A stretch of DNA of 64,000 bases. Source: Jaltomata sinuosa (Eukaryota > Streptophyta > Magnoliopsida > Solanales > Solanaceae). The DNA is taken from assembly GCA_003996215.1 (NCBI GenBank), contig QJPP01000050.1:62001-126000 (forward strand). Direction: 5' to 3'. Under the pieces are notes generated by a model. The model was not told where the DNA came from. It saw only the letters and a program-made list of their open reading frames with translations, and did not search any database. Within the stretch, counting starts at the first letter, position 1, and each line of letters opens with the position of its first letter. Position numbers and translations under genes: made by a program. Positions 12,300-24,278 of this stretch are shown piece by piece.

Positions 12300-12600
12300 T
12301 CTTCCTCAGTTTCCATTTCCTAAGGTGATATGACCGAGCCGTTGTGGCGCCTACGTATCCCATTGAAGCAGGAATCAGGTCAAATGTAGTTCCTCCAATC
12401 ATAGTGGGAGAATGAAAATAATTAAAAGGGTGACCGAAGCTGACAAAGGCCGCCTACATATCTCATTCTTGAGAATTTAGGTCAAACGTAGTTCAAAAAG
12501 GGAAAGATAGATTTTTCTAAGGGGTTGACCGAAGCTGACACAGGCCGCCTACGTATCTCATTCTTGAGAATTCAGGTCAAACGTAGTTCGTACATAAAGG
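12300..12600. repeat. Tandem blocks with CCGCCTACGTATCTCATT core, period about 104 bp
   Basis: A GACCGA...GCCTACGTATCCCATTGAAG...GGTCAAATGTAGTTC block at 12330-12392 is followed by two closer copies at about 12428-12493 and 12526-12590. A weaker relative, with GCCCGCCTACATATACCG and TTCTTGTAGTTTGACTC, lies at about 8545-8595. These are landmarks of the LTR/leader of this element family. Confidence 0.75.
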
Positions 12601-13560
12601 ATAGGGAATTTTAAGCTATTACAAAGCATGAAAATGATTACAAGTAAAAGATGCAGTTACAGGGATAGAGGTGACAAAACATTGTCTTCAGATATAATAT
12701 CTCTTGATAGCCTCTGAGTTGATTGGTTCTGGTTGTTTTTGATCATTCATCTCTGACAAGATTAAGGCACCTCTAAATAATACTTTGTGGATGACGTGAT
12801 ATTTTTGTCATTTTGGTGCAAACTTTAACCATGAGGAATTGTTCCACTGATCAGTGACATATCCTTGTAGGTCCAGGTGAATACGTCAATGTTTGAGCAA
12901 ATTGATAAACTCTGTCTTTTGTGCTTTTGACAGGAAGACACTGGTCTTGATCTCTTTGACTCAGTTGTCATCTTCAAAATTTACCAATTCGGTTTTCTTC
13001 TTAATTGGGTTTCTTGTGATTCTCGAGTTGCATCAACTCTTTCATTAAATATTCTAAAACTGCAATATCTTTACTATATTCTTCAAATTCATCACCATCT
13101 ACCTCAATTTGTCCATTCATCTCATGACATGACATCAACAGGTTTTAAAACTATTTTTATTAAAATCACCTTTAAACAAGGTTAGATAGTAATATAATGA
13201 TAAAATCAGTTGATTTTTAAATAGGGGAGGCTTTCATTGAATATTTAAAGACATGAACTTTGGCTGTGACTCACATAAACTTGAGTCCCTTTCCTTTTAA
13301 AAACATCACAAAGGAAGTAAAGATATAATGGGGAAAATAAGACATAAAAGGTGGGTCTCGGGACTCATTCGGACCATCACCGATTTAGAAATTAAAAATT
13401 TGTCTTTTCTCTACCGAGATAAGTGGGGAATCACGATCGGAGTACATGTACAGTTGTGCAACTGTTCTCCTGGATTAGTGTCCCGTATTTCCATCTCCTT
13501 GGTGCATTCGTCCAGAACCATGTCACCTCCAATCCCTTCCCCTTGACCATTGCTTTCATT

Positions 13561-15673
13561 CTATGCTTGAACAGGAAAAGACTGGTATGTATGAAGTAGC
13601 TCTTGATTGATCTCGTAAAAGCAGTCAAAAACAAACTTGGGAGGCTTCTCTGGAAATGCTCGATGAGGTGTGATCATCTCTACAAACTTAGGCCTCTTAC
13701 TTATGCTCAGAGAGGCCATAACATTCTTTACAGTGTTGGAACTCTCTTGGGTTATGGCTCTACTCACGAGCCATTCTTCATCAGTCTCAATCATGTTTAT
13801 AGTTACTCCTCCAAAGTTTGGCAGGGGATTAGTGTTAATATCGGGTGCAGCTTTCTGGAGAGTAATGACCTCTTGATCGATTAGGTTCTGAATTTGGTAC
13901 TTTAAATTAAGGCAATCTTCAGTGGTATGTCCAACACTTCCTGAATGATATGCACAATATCGATCAGGTTTGAAGAATTTAGATGCTGGATTAGCAGGCT
14001 TTGGTTCAATAGGCTGAATTAGTCAAGCCACTTTTAGTCTCTCAAAGAGTTGAGTTTGACTTTCAGCTAATGGAGTAAAGACTCGGGGAGGTTTTTTCTC
14101 CAAATTTGGACAGGGGGGATTATAATGGTTTTGGTGATTCGGAGATGGTGTTTGGTAGTTTGGTTGAACATACAAAATATGATGAGAATTTCGTGAAGCT
14201 GTGGGGTAACTCTTTAATGGTAAGATTTTTCTGGGGCTGGATCTGGAGGATTTCTTTGATTTCATGCCTGGGCTGAAGGAAACAGAAGACACCTCTTCTC
14301 CTTTCTTTCTTGTGAATCCTAGAAACTCTAGCTGTGTGGAGACCTTGGTGATTTTTCCAGTCCTAAGACCTTCTTCGACTGTCTGGCCAATTTTGACTAA
14401 GTCAGCAAATTTTTCACTGACCGCAGATATCATCTTATCATAGAATTCTGATTCTTGAGCACGCATGAATACCACAACAATTTCTTCTTCGGTCATAGGA
14501 GGTTGGACTCTCGCTGCCTCCTTTCTCCATAGATAGGCATATTCACAAAAATGCTCATTGGATTCTTGCTTGATACAATTTAAAGAATACCTGTCTGGGA
14601 CAACCTCCACATTGTAGGAAAATCTTCTAGCAAAATCTTTGGCTAGCATACTCCATCCGGACCACTTCTTCAGATCTTGCAAAGTAAACCATTCCAACGC
14701 TTCACCGCATAGACTACGACTAAAGAGCCTCATCAGTAGTGCTTCGTTTTTAGCTGCTCCTACCATTTGGTCACAATAGCTCCTCAAATAGACTGTGGGA
14801 TTTCCAACGCCGTTAAACACTTCAAACTTTGGGATTTTGAATCTTTTTGGCAGACTCAAATGTGGATAGATGCAAAGATTATCATAACTGTATTTTTCTT
14901 TGTTGGGTGGATTTCACAATTCCTTGATCTTGGCGATCTCTTCTTTCATTAGCATCATATCCTTATCACTCCTATCATCCACGGCTTTCAATTCCCCTTC
15001 CTTTCCCTCGTAATGAGCAGGCTTGGATTTATCTGGGAAGGTAGGATAGGTGTCGACTGTAATGACATAAAAAGTAGCAGTTGGCATAGTTTGGGTGGGT
15101 GGTGGGAGCTGGACATTTAGAGCAGGATTTTGGTATGTAGGGGGTAAAGTCTTGTGGGTTGCTGGCATTTGGAATGACAGTGTGAGGGACATTCTAAGAG
15201 TTGAAGGTATTTGGAGGAGTATTCTGGTAGTTAGAAGGGAGATTATGTGGGTTGTATGCATTTGGAGGAGTATTCTGATAGTTAGAAGGGAGATTCTATG
15301 GATTGTATGCATTTGGATTGGTGTTTTGGTTAGTATGCTCAGTATGTGGAGCATGGACTTGGTATGATAAGTCAAATTAAGGTGGGTTGCTCGAGATAGA
15401 ATCCATGAGAGGTCGTGGAATAGAAGCAAATGACATGTTGTTTGGATGATTTTCTACGTTGGAAGAGTTTTGAGGAGGGAATTAGAGTGGAGGCCTCATT
15501 TCGCTAGGAATCCTGGTGAATTCTCTGTTCTGTTGTATTTTCTTCCTCATCTCAGCCATTTGTTGCAGTATTTGCACCATCAGTGTGCTTTGATCCATTG
15601 TGATTGGGTCTGCTATGACTATGTTTGTCAACCTAGTCTCCTCAGTATTGTCAGTCACGTTTTCTTTTATCAA
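13561..15673 (-). pseudogene. Tat/Ogre-type Ty3/gypsy gag, degenerate
   Basis: The N-terminal part (15673 downward) has TMDQSTLMVQILQQMAEMRK, then an Asn/Pro/Tyr-rich repeated stretch broken by stops. The core is open for 278 codons (14859-14023): PKFEVFNGVGNPTVYLRSY, then SGWSMLAKDFARRFSYN and ESNEHFCEYAYLWRKEAARV, the retrotransposon gag fold. Downstream at about 13900-13960 is YCAYHSGSVGHTTEDCLNLK, the C-x2-H-x5-H-x4-C pseudo-knuckle typical of Tat/Ogre gag, followed by a short open piece to 13561. Gag would form particles. No pol follows, so the copy is truncated or non-autonomous. Stops separate the three parts. Confidence 0.82.
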
Positions 15674-17280
15674 GCTACGGTCAAGGGAGGATTCTACTCG
15701 CGAAGTAAGGATACTCAGCTAGTTTTCAACACAAATCAGTTTCTTAACTTCTACCTGATAAGAAAAATAACTCAAAATAGTAACCATGTTAGATTCTATT
15801 TATGATAAACAATGCAAGATATTTGATAGAAGGTAAACAAATAAGTTTTGCTTTACTTAAGGTAAATTAATCCACGGATGACTCGAACAGATAGAAATTT
15901 GTTCGTTGATTTGCTAGGGTGGTTGTCTTGTTGCTTTTACACTTTCTATTGATGGTTGTTGATGTGATTAAGGCGAGATTTTCAACCTTTTCGCAAAAAC
16001 ATGGAAAAAACAACTTTTCAAAGATAGAGGTCGAGCCTTGAAAGGGTTGTACACGTTGTTCAAATATGGTAAGCTAACTTTCCAAAGAGATGAGAACAAG
16101 ATTTTGAGGACTTTCGAAGAGGTTTGAATTTTTCCTGAGAAACTTGAAAAACTCGAAGAATCATTTGGTCAAGTTTTATCTTGCGGGCTTATATTTTTGC
16201 CTATGGGCTATAAAATATTTTAGTAGGAGTGGATCAATTCACCTTTAATTGAAACAACACGCACTCACACAAAAAGCAGTTATATTGCATAACATGTAAA
16301 TAATTTATAGCGCATCCTATATAGATATGTGACCTTTTATGCCAAAGGTAGGCCTAACGAATTGAAGGATGTATGTAAGACATTCCATTGCCCCAAAAAT
16401 ATATTGCATATAAACTGATTAAATTGAATGGGGATACAAAATAGGGAAAAGGGATGTACAATAAAATATTAGTCTCACGCAAGGGTACAATCCTACATTA
16501 ATTCGTCGTGAGAAGTCCTTCATCATCGAACCCCTTGGACTTCTTGAAATTCCGAACTCCTTTCAAGATCTTCAAAATTAAATATTTCTCAACCCTGAGG
16601 GACAATGGTTCAGTACAATTCGACATCACATCATTCAATTAAACATATAAGGGATGATCGTCTTTTATTGACTCGTGGCCAATAGACGCAAGGTGGTCTT
16701 TTCTAATGGGCCCAATACCCCTTAGGTATTGGGTCATCCTAGGCTAATGCCTAAAATGGGTTTTGGTTTAGCTCTACGCTAGGTGTCTAGAGTGGGTTTG
16801 TTTTGAAATAGACCGGATTCCAATGTCAATCAATCAATCTATGGACTGTGCATGCACAGATGTACAAAAAAAAATTCTTTGTTTTCTTTTTCTGTGGATA
16901 TATGCTAATAATCTCTCCCATAGGTACCATGCCTCCTATGAACAACCCAAAGAAGGCCACAACAGCAGAAAAAGAAAGGCGACTCTAAGATTGAAATGAC
17001 AACTTCAAGATAGGCCCTCTAGTTTAGAAGAAAGTGGATCCAAAGAGGTATACACTATAGACTCAGATATTGATGCCGAGCCTTGGACCACGAGGCAAAG
17101 AGCATAGACATAGGCATAGACCACTTTTCCTTAGTCTGAAGAGGGACAGGGTGAGTTTGAGTCATCATCTAGTGGAGTGAAATTGGTGATTCTAAGCCTC
17201 GAGATGCCACAGCCTCAGGCAACAAAGATCACACTAGTTCAGGATCAGCCACTACCAGTGCGAGTGAGTCTGGCACAAAG
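15674..17280. other. Non-coding interval upstream of gag, unclassified
   Basis: I see no supported gene. The sequence changes from AT-rich leader-like DNA (15.7-16.5 kb) to a region with a short inverted TACCCCTTAGGTATTGGG-type repeat around 16720-16745. It probably contains the junction between the minus-oriented gag element on the left and the plus-oriented element on the right, but no TG...CA ends or target duplication could be fixed by eye. Confidence 0.4.
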
Positions 17281-18900
17281 AGATCTAATGCAGATGAGGT
17301 CTGAAATGATAAGCCCATCCATATTGTCCCAACTTTCAAAAATGAGAACCCTGTAGTTCAAGAAAATGTTAGGTGGGTTGTAGAGGGTACTTCCAGATTG
17401 TTTTATGAGGGGCTAGTGCAAAATGAGAGAGGGTATCTAAGGCAGAGTATTTTTGAAGAGGTTAAGATATGGTCAGCAGCTCTAGAAGACAAGGAAAATA
17501 TTAAAGAGCTATACGATCACTATGGGTTAAATTGGATGAGTCAATATGGTGGCCCCTACAACCCTGTTCTTGTTCGTAAGTTTTATGCTGCATATGTTTC
17601 CATCTTTATCAACTTGTGCGAGAAAGGGAAATATCCAAAGAAGCTTCTACCCTTGGACCAAGTGCAAGTGAGAGAGGTCCCGGTTGATATTTCATAGTAC
17701 ACCATCCAGCACTTTATTTACGGCCCAGACTACTTAGCACCGGTCACCTCACCTAGACCTTGATTTCAGATTGGGGTAGCACAACAGCTTCAACATACCT
17801 CCTGGGTGGCTAGCTTTGTTTATTATCAATGGAACCTGCCTTGGTTGACAGCTAAGCCGCTCTCTATCATGAATGCATCACTGAGTATGGCTGGCAAGTT
17901 TTGGTGGTCTGTGGTGCAGTACCATTTAGTTCCTACAGCTGTAAATAATACATTTACTTCAGACTGGGCAATCTTAGTTGTTGTTATCATGTCTTGATTC
18001 GACATTATTATTGTCTGCATCATAGCGAAAGAGCTTAAGGAGAGAGCCTTGAGGACCTTCACTTCTATTCCATTCCCCTACCTAATCACTAAGTTATTCC
18101 AAGCGGTCGAGATACCCACCTATATAGGGATTGATAGGAATTACATCGATAGGCTTCCAGGACATCACTATTATTTGAGCTACGGCTAACCCTGTGGCTA
18201 ATGGTAAAGCTTATTTTGTTGCGTCTGGGAGCACTGTCTTTGCTGATCTGAGTGATAGTATTCCGATTGATTCCTCAGCTGTCTTTGAGGATGTTGTTGC
18301 TCCTACTTCAGACCCTTCAGCCGCCGTAGCAGGTCCTTTTACAGCAGCTACACCTTCAGCAGAGCCAGCCACCACCATTCTTTTCACTAGCCAGACCTTC
18401 AGCAAGGTGGCTAAAATAGATGCATATACAGATAAGAAAATTAAGCGGTTCTCAAATTCCATCAAGCTACTGATTAGAAAAGATATAGCCAAACGTGAAT
18501 TCCTATTTAGATAGGATAGATATTTGGGTAAATAATCAGTTGTGATATCTAAGTACACCAGACCTCACTACTATCCTCACCGAGGTTACAAAAGATCGTG
18601 CTGATATTGATGCCATCTAGGCAAGGTCAGTTTTGGTTGTTTCAGTTATTAAGGTTGCTACAGTTAGAGATGAAAAGGAGTATGATTCTTTCATTAGTCT
18701 ACTGGAAGACTCCCCTTCACGTGCTTCGCTTAAGAGAGATCAAGATAAAGATAAAGATGATAATAGTGATGCTCCTCAGGCTGAGAAGAAGAAAAAGAGG
18801 AGAAAGGGTAAGAAAGTTTGCAGAGAAGATGATGAGTCAGTGATGACAATGGCTGAGTTGGAAAAGAAAAGAAAGAAAGAGGCCTAGAGAGCTTAGAAGA
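17281..18900 (+). pseudogene. Degenerate retroelement-associated ORF ('putative plant transposon protein' type)
   Basis: Plus-strand segments read in order EGLVQNERGYLRQSIFEEVK, LYDHYGLNWMSQYGGPYNPVL and VRKFYAAYVSIFINL (17398-17697). WNLPWLTAKPLSIMNASL and AGKFWWSVVQYHLVPTA follow at 17806-17997, then a region rich in Ser/Ala/Thr (18194-18514). The last part is highly charged and Lys/Glu-rich, probably coiled coil (18633-18887, RDQDKDKDDNSDAPQAEKKK). The order and motifs resemble the large ORF that plant genome annotations name putative plant transposon protein, usually found beside Ty3/gypsy remains. Its function is not known to me. Several stops and frame changes make it a pseudogene. Confidence 0.6.
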
Positions 18901-20780
18901 ATGATAAAAAGGTGTTACAACAGACCATGAAGGCTTCTAGATGAGCGGAAGAGGATAGAATTGAGGCCGAGCAATCTAGATTTGAGACCATGAGAGATAG
19001 CAGTCCTTCGAGCCTGGCACCTTCGGGTGCAATACCTTCTTTAGAGCCTATTCTAGAGTGCCTAGTACAAGCGATGATACTGTTGTTGATGAGAGAGTTG
19101 CACCTGCAGCCACTATTTCTATCATGGGTGCAACACCATTGGCGCCATCAACTACACCAAACACCAGCGCTTAGGCACTACAAGTGTGTTCTTGCCTCCC
19201 TCACAGTTACTCTTTTTAGTGCATTGGGGATAATGCACGTTTATTTTTAGTGGGGTGGGGGCAGCTAGTCTGTGTGTATGTTTTTATGAGTATCTTAGTA
19301 AAGTCTGAGTATTCAAGATACTCACGTCATGCTGCAATATTAAATCAGGCGCTGCTTAGGAGGCAACCCAAGAGGGTGCCTTTTAGTATCTGCGTCCTTG
19401 GGGTTTTCTTGTTGTGTTTTTTCCCCAAGGACTTTTTCTTTTATTGAACCAGCATGTTTAGGTAGTGTTTGTGTTTGTAAAAGAAAAATAGGAACTTAGT
19501 GCAGTCTATGGCTTGAAAATTGATTTTGAAAGTGATTTTAAATGAAAAATAAAGATCCCTCCAAATTTTGTGTAACATGCTAGCCATTTTTGATAGACTG
19601 GCCGTTATGGATATGTGCATGACATTATGTTATATGGATGTGATAAATGGCTTAAGCTAGAGAATGAACCTGATAGTTAGCAATTGATAGTATGACTCTG
19701 TGTCTTGTGTGTATGAGCTATAATTGTATCATTCTTGTTTTGTGTGTCAATCCAGAACTTTCCCAGTTAGTCTTGCCTAGGTTGTAGGATAGTTGGTTTA
19801 GGAAATAATCATAAGGCATTTATGAATTCAGTCCATTTAGCCTAAAATGACCATCCGAATAAAATTGATATTCCTTGATCTCAGATTTTGAGCCTAAATT
19901 GACCCTTTTATTGATTAACCTATTCACATTCCCCAATTTTTCTTTGAACCTCTAGTTTGGCCCTGGTCCCTCCTTGGACATTGTGCACCTCAACTCAGGC
20001 AAAACAACTAAGTTGAGGGTGTCTACTGTAGAGGTATATAAGAAGAAGAATAGGGTATGAAAAGAGTAGACTAGTGATAAAAAGAGAAATAACGGGTGTG
20101 GCATGTGCTAAAAGAAAAAGAAAAAGAAAGAAAAAAAATGAGAAAAAAAGTTGAGTTAGAAATAAGTGTCGCACACGTTGCATGATGAAAAAGAAATAAT
20201 AAAAAGGGATAATAAGAGAGGAAAGATTTGGTCTGAAAGTGGAAGAAAAATAGCATAGTGTCAAGGAGGAATTAGTCACTATTTCCAAAATATACCATAC
20301 CTGTCTTCGAGCCTACGTTACAAGCTGAGTAAAGTCCTATAGTGGTCCTAATCCAACTGTCCAAAAATTGAGGCATAGAAAATAAGGGAAAGCCTATGGT
20401 ATTGTGCATGCATTGTTTGAACTTCTTTGTAGTAGTGAGTGTGTTTGTTCCAGTCCCATTCTGAATGATCTATTGTGTGATACTTCGTTGCGGTGAAGGA
20501 ACTAGAGTAATATTGATTGCTGATTGTTAGGGTAAATGTCTTCTATGTATGCTAGCTTATCTATTGATATCATGATGTCATCCATGGATCCTCTTGTGTT
20601 GTCTTGATAAATAGTACACGTGAATTTGTTTTATATTGAAAAAGAGAGGGGTAATAAATGTGAACTGAACTGTTTGAACCATGTGACTGTTGTAGTTCCT
20701 AGTTTTCTTTTTCTTAAGCGTCATTATAGGATAGTTTTTGTTTTGTCGCTTGAGAACAAGAAACAGTTTTAAGTTGAGGG
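18901..20780 (+). other. Non-coding 3' region of the plus-strand element, ending in a PPT-like tract
   Basis: After the ORF remains the sequence contains GGAGGCAACCCAAGAGGG at about 19360-19377 and two copies of AAGTTGAGGGTGT (about 20012 and 20771). The second abuts the probable LTR start and may be the polypurine tract that primes plus-strand DNA synthesis. A purine-rich stretch at 20040-20240 is low complexity. No gene is supported. Confidence 0.45.
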
Positions 20781-22367
20781 TGTTGATGTGCCATGGTTTT
20801 ATGGCACTTTCAACTCATAAAATGTAGAGTTATTGTACGTTCTTTAACGTTTTTTAGTAGATATGATGTGTTTTTATGAGTTGTGCAGGAAAATATGGCC
20901 CGTAATCAAAGAGCTGCATTTATGCTAAAAATTAGCTAAGTCAAGAATAATGGGTGGAATGACGAACTGTGGTTCAAGACCACAGATCCATGCTATTAAC
21001 CGTGAAAAAAGATCTGCAGAGGTGCAATGTAAGGCTAAATCATGAGTCAGTCTACCAATCACAGTTCCAAATGATGACCCATCATGTGAGTCATAGATTT
21101 GACCTCTTGTAGACATACAAAAATAGAAGCTGAAACCACGAGTGGGTCTACTGGTCGTAGTTCCAAACTATGGACCAGTCCTATTACTCATAGAAAATGG
21201 TCAGAGAAGATGCAAAATAGGGTCTGGAACCATGGGTCAATCTATAAACTGTAGTTCCATTTCATGACCCGTGGTCTCACCAGTGGTATCCTACAGCATA
21301 AACTTTGACTTAACCAGACTACAGTTGACTCTAGATATCCACGAACCATCATCCAGAATGATGGTTCATGGACCTATCCGTGATCACTGTCTCTGTTATG
21401 TTTTCCTAGTCAACTTAGGATAGGATTTATTGTCTATAAATATTTTTCCTAGGCTTTGTTTTGAAGTTTATGCATTATTTTATGTCTATTATGACTTACA
21501 AACACAGAGTATTACATTGTTGTTAGTTTTGAGAGATTAATTCATTTGTTGGTTCTTAATTATTGATTCTTCTTTGATAATTCAAGATTCTAAATTACTT
21601 TATTTCAGCTCGTAAGAATATGGTTATGAATTCTTCACCAAATTCTGATTGTTTTCTTATGAACATGAGTAGCTAAATCCACAACTAGGGTTGTGGGAAC
21701 CATAATGAATTAACAAAGTAGGCAAAGTACTTAGCAATTCAGGAAGGTGTTTATGCATGTATTGTTCTTCACTTTGCTTTGATTGCTTTTAAATGGTTGC
21801 AAACGTTAGAACTCACCTTATTCTTACTTGTTGGACCAAAGGGGTAACTAATAGGAAAAGGGAATATATAACGAAGGCTCGAGGCTATCAACCCTCATTT
21901 AATAGCTTGACTTTGTTGGGGAATAGCTAATTTGGGATCAAAGGTAAGGGTTAGTAAAGCATACACATGTAGATGGAAGAAGTTGCATGGTGAAATTCTA
22001 CTATCTAGGGTATCAACCATTTAGTTGAACATAACTTACTTATCTTGCATGTTAAGCACCAGAATAAATTGCTAGTACAATCCCTTACTGAGTTATGAAA
22101 TCAGGGGAAACACAATCCTAGCCAACTCTTTCATTGATCAATAACAAAATTGATACTTGTTGTGACTTGATTACTTAAAATTTATAACATTCTTTGTTAC
22201 ATAATTTCCCCCCTTTTTTGGAAATAAAAGATTAATAGCACGAATGACCACATTGACCTAGATTCTAGCCATATTCCTCGTGGGATCAACCCTAACCTTG
22301 GTTAGGTTCTATATTTGAACATCGACTACTTTATACTTCTTTTCTGAGGTGTAATTTGGGCGTATCA
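20781..22367 (+). mobile_element. Probable LTR (TG...CA), about 1.59 kb
   Basis: The block starts TGTTGATGTGCCATGG directly after the PPT-like AAGTTGAGGG and ends GGGCGTATCA. Near its end is CCTCGTGGGATCAACCC...TTCTATATTTGAACA, which I recognise as an LTR-end landmark of plant Ty3/gypsy (Athila-like) elements. A gypsy fragment of the same orientation starts right after it, so this could be the 3' LTR of the element on its left or an LTR interrupting the gypsy copy on its right. No matching second LTR is in the window. Confidence 0.5.
20935..21295. repeat. Degenerate tandem repeat inside the LTR, three units of about 115-120 bp
   Basis: Blocks of the form ACCA(C/T)GAGT...GGTC..TCTAC...GTAGTTCCA...ATGACCC(A/G)T recur around 20965-21075, 21130-21195 and 21225-21275. 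Copies are much diverged. Confidence 0.6.
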
Positions 22368-22379
22368 AGGGCGTACGTA

Positions 22380-24278
22380 TAATGCATGCCTATTGTGGCA
22401 CTCCCTATTACTTGGAGTTAGTTCTACCAAGTGTTTCTAAAGAAGTATGTTCCGCGTACTATGAGGGACAGAAATAGGAATGAGTTTGCTAACATTGAGC
22501 AGGGAAATTCTTCAGTGGCAGCCTATGAGGCACATTTTCATGCTTTGGTTCATTACTCTTCATAGTTGATCAATACAGAGGAAGAACAGATCTGCCATTT
22601 TGTGAAAGGTTTGAATATAGGGCTTCAGATTGCATCTTTATAAGTAGCATCTTGTGGCAGGTCTTTTCAGGAGGTGATCGAATTTGTGAAGAATGTTGAG
22701 GGTGTAAGGCAATAGGGTAAAGCAAGGATGGCTTTGAAGAAGTCCCCCGTCTAGGGGAAATTTAAGTGTTCAGTATTCGAGGGGTAGGGGTTTGCGAGGA
22801 TACCATGCATGCCCCATTTAGTCAGCGATATAGGTTTCTATTGTGGTCCATCAGGGACCAATCAGCCTTTTTAAGAGTTTAGTGGTTATCCCATTTCATC
22901 TTCTTTGGCATAGCAACCTATCTTAGACCATTCATGCTATGAGCGCGGTGAGATTGGTCACATAAAGAAAAACTATCCTCGATTTTGATAGGCAGTTCAG
23001 CAGTAGGCTTCCAAAACTCTAACTCTAGTAGGTAGAGGTAATAGATATGACAAAGATCGTCTGCAGGGCGGGCAGGGTGGTCACACAGCTGAAACGGGGG
23101 AACCCAGCCTAACCAGAGTGGTGGTAATGGCAGAGGAGGTAATCATCCTAATAGGTGAAGTGCACAGGAAGGTGGTAAAAACCACTTTCATGCTTTTCTA
23201 GGTAGACCAAAGGCAGAGGCGTTGAACGTGGTGATCATAGATATTATTCTTGTCTGTGACCACATGGCTTCAGTTTTGTTTGATCTTGGTTCCACTTTTT
23301 CATATGTGTCTCCTAGTTTTGCTGAGGGGTTTGACATGATTTGCGAGTTTCTTAATAATCCTATTAATATGTCTGCCCCAGTGGGAGATTCTATGGTTGT
23401 GGATAGGGTCTTTCGTGCTAGTTCAGTTATATTTGTGGGGAAAAAACTTTGGCACATTTAGTAATTCTAGGCATGGTGGATTTTGACATCATTTTGGGAA
23501 TGAGTTGGTTATCTCTGCACTATGCTATTCTGGACTATCATGCTAAGACAGTAAATGTGGCTATGCCTGGGTTGGGTAGACTAGAGTGGGAGGATAACTA
23601 TAGTCCTGCTCCTATAAAGTTTGTATCATTCCTTCTTGCTCAGAGTCTGATAGAAAGGGGTGTTTAGCTTTCTTGGCTCATCTTCAAGATACTAGTTTAG
23701 AGGTCTCAGTTATCGAGTCAGTTCTTATAGTGTGGGAATTCCAAGAGGTATTTCCTACGAATCTACCTGGCATGCCACCCAATCAAGACATTGACTTTTG
23801 TATTGACTTAGAGCCGAATATGTGTCCTATCTTTATTCCCCCTTATAAAATGGCACCGCCTGAGTTAAGAGATCTTAAGGCTCAGTTATAGAAGTCATTG
23901 AGTAAAGGGTTCATTCATTCGAGTGCCTCCTGATGGGGTGCTCTAGTGTTGTTCGTTAATAAGAAAGATGGTAGTCTACGCATGTGCATAGACTACCGAT
24001 ATTTGAATAAAGTTACTATTTGTAACCAGTATCCTCTCCCTCATATTGATGGTTTGTTTAGCCAGTTGCAGGGTGCATCAATCTTGTCTAAGATTGATCT
24101 AAGGTCCAGGTACCATCTGTTAAAAATTCAGCATTCTGATATTCCAAAGCCTACTTTTCAGACCAAGTACGGGCACTATGAGTTCCTTGTAATGTCTTTT
24201 GGGCTGACTAATGCCCCGAATGCTTTCATAAGTTTGATCAATGGAATATTTAAGCCCTATCTAGACTCGTTTATGTAA
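22380..24278 (+). pseudogene. Second Ty3/gypsy gag-protease-RT fragment, degenerate
   Basis: The plus strand starts inside gag (FLEKYVPRTMRDRNRNEF at about 22435-22490) and runs through a box reading CYERGEIGHIKKNYP (about 22938-22982). There the second Cys is Arg and the last Cys is Tyr. The protease has SVLFDLGSTFSYVS (23270-23310), the retropepsin site with Asp-Leu-Gly in place of Asp-Ser/Thr-Gly, and ILGMSWLSLHYAIL (23496-23540). RT has LFVNKKDGSLRMCIDYRYLN, SKIDLRSRYHLLKIQ and YGHYEFLVMSFGLTNAP, and ends at 24278 after FKPYLDSFM, just before the FIDD catalytic box. At least eight stops or frame changes are present. It is the same family as the 1-4.3 kb copy but in opposite orientation. 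Confidence 0.92.

Larger units (their letters stand above)
8213..13560. mobile_element. Non-coding LTR-like block of a Tat/Ogre-type element
   Basis: No protein-coding gene is supported here. The block carries several repeats listed separately, and short blocks reading CCGCCTAC(G/A)TAT and TCAGGTCAAACGTAGTTC. I associate such blocks with the LTR and leader of large Tat/Ogre-like Solanaceae elements. A gag of that type follows on the minus strand at 13561-15673. No RT, RNase H or integrase is visible between the gag and this block, so the element looks like a gag-only (LARD-like) or internally deleted derivative. Exact LTR ends were not found. Confidence 0.45.

Noticed and set aside
19995..20288. 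Minus ORF with apparent transmembrane segment
   Set aside because: The Phe/Leu-rich product arises from a purine-rich low-complexity tract (AAGAAAAAG) on the plus strand.
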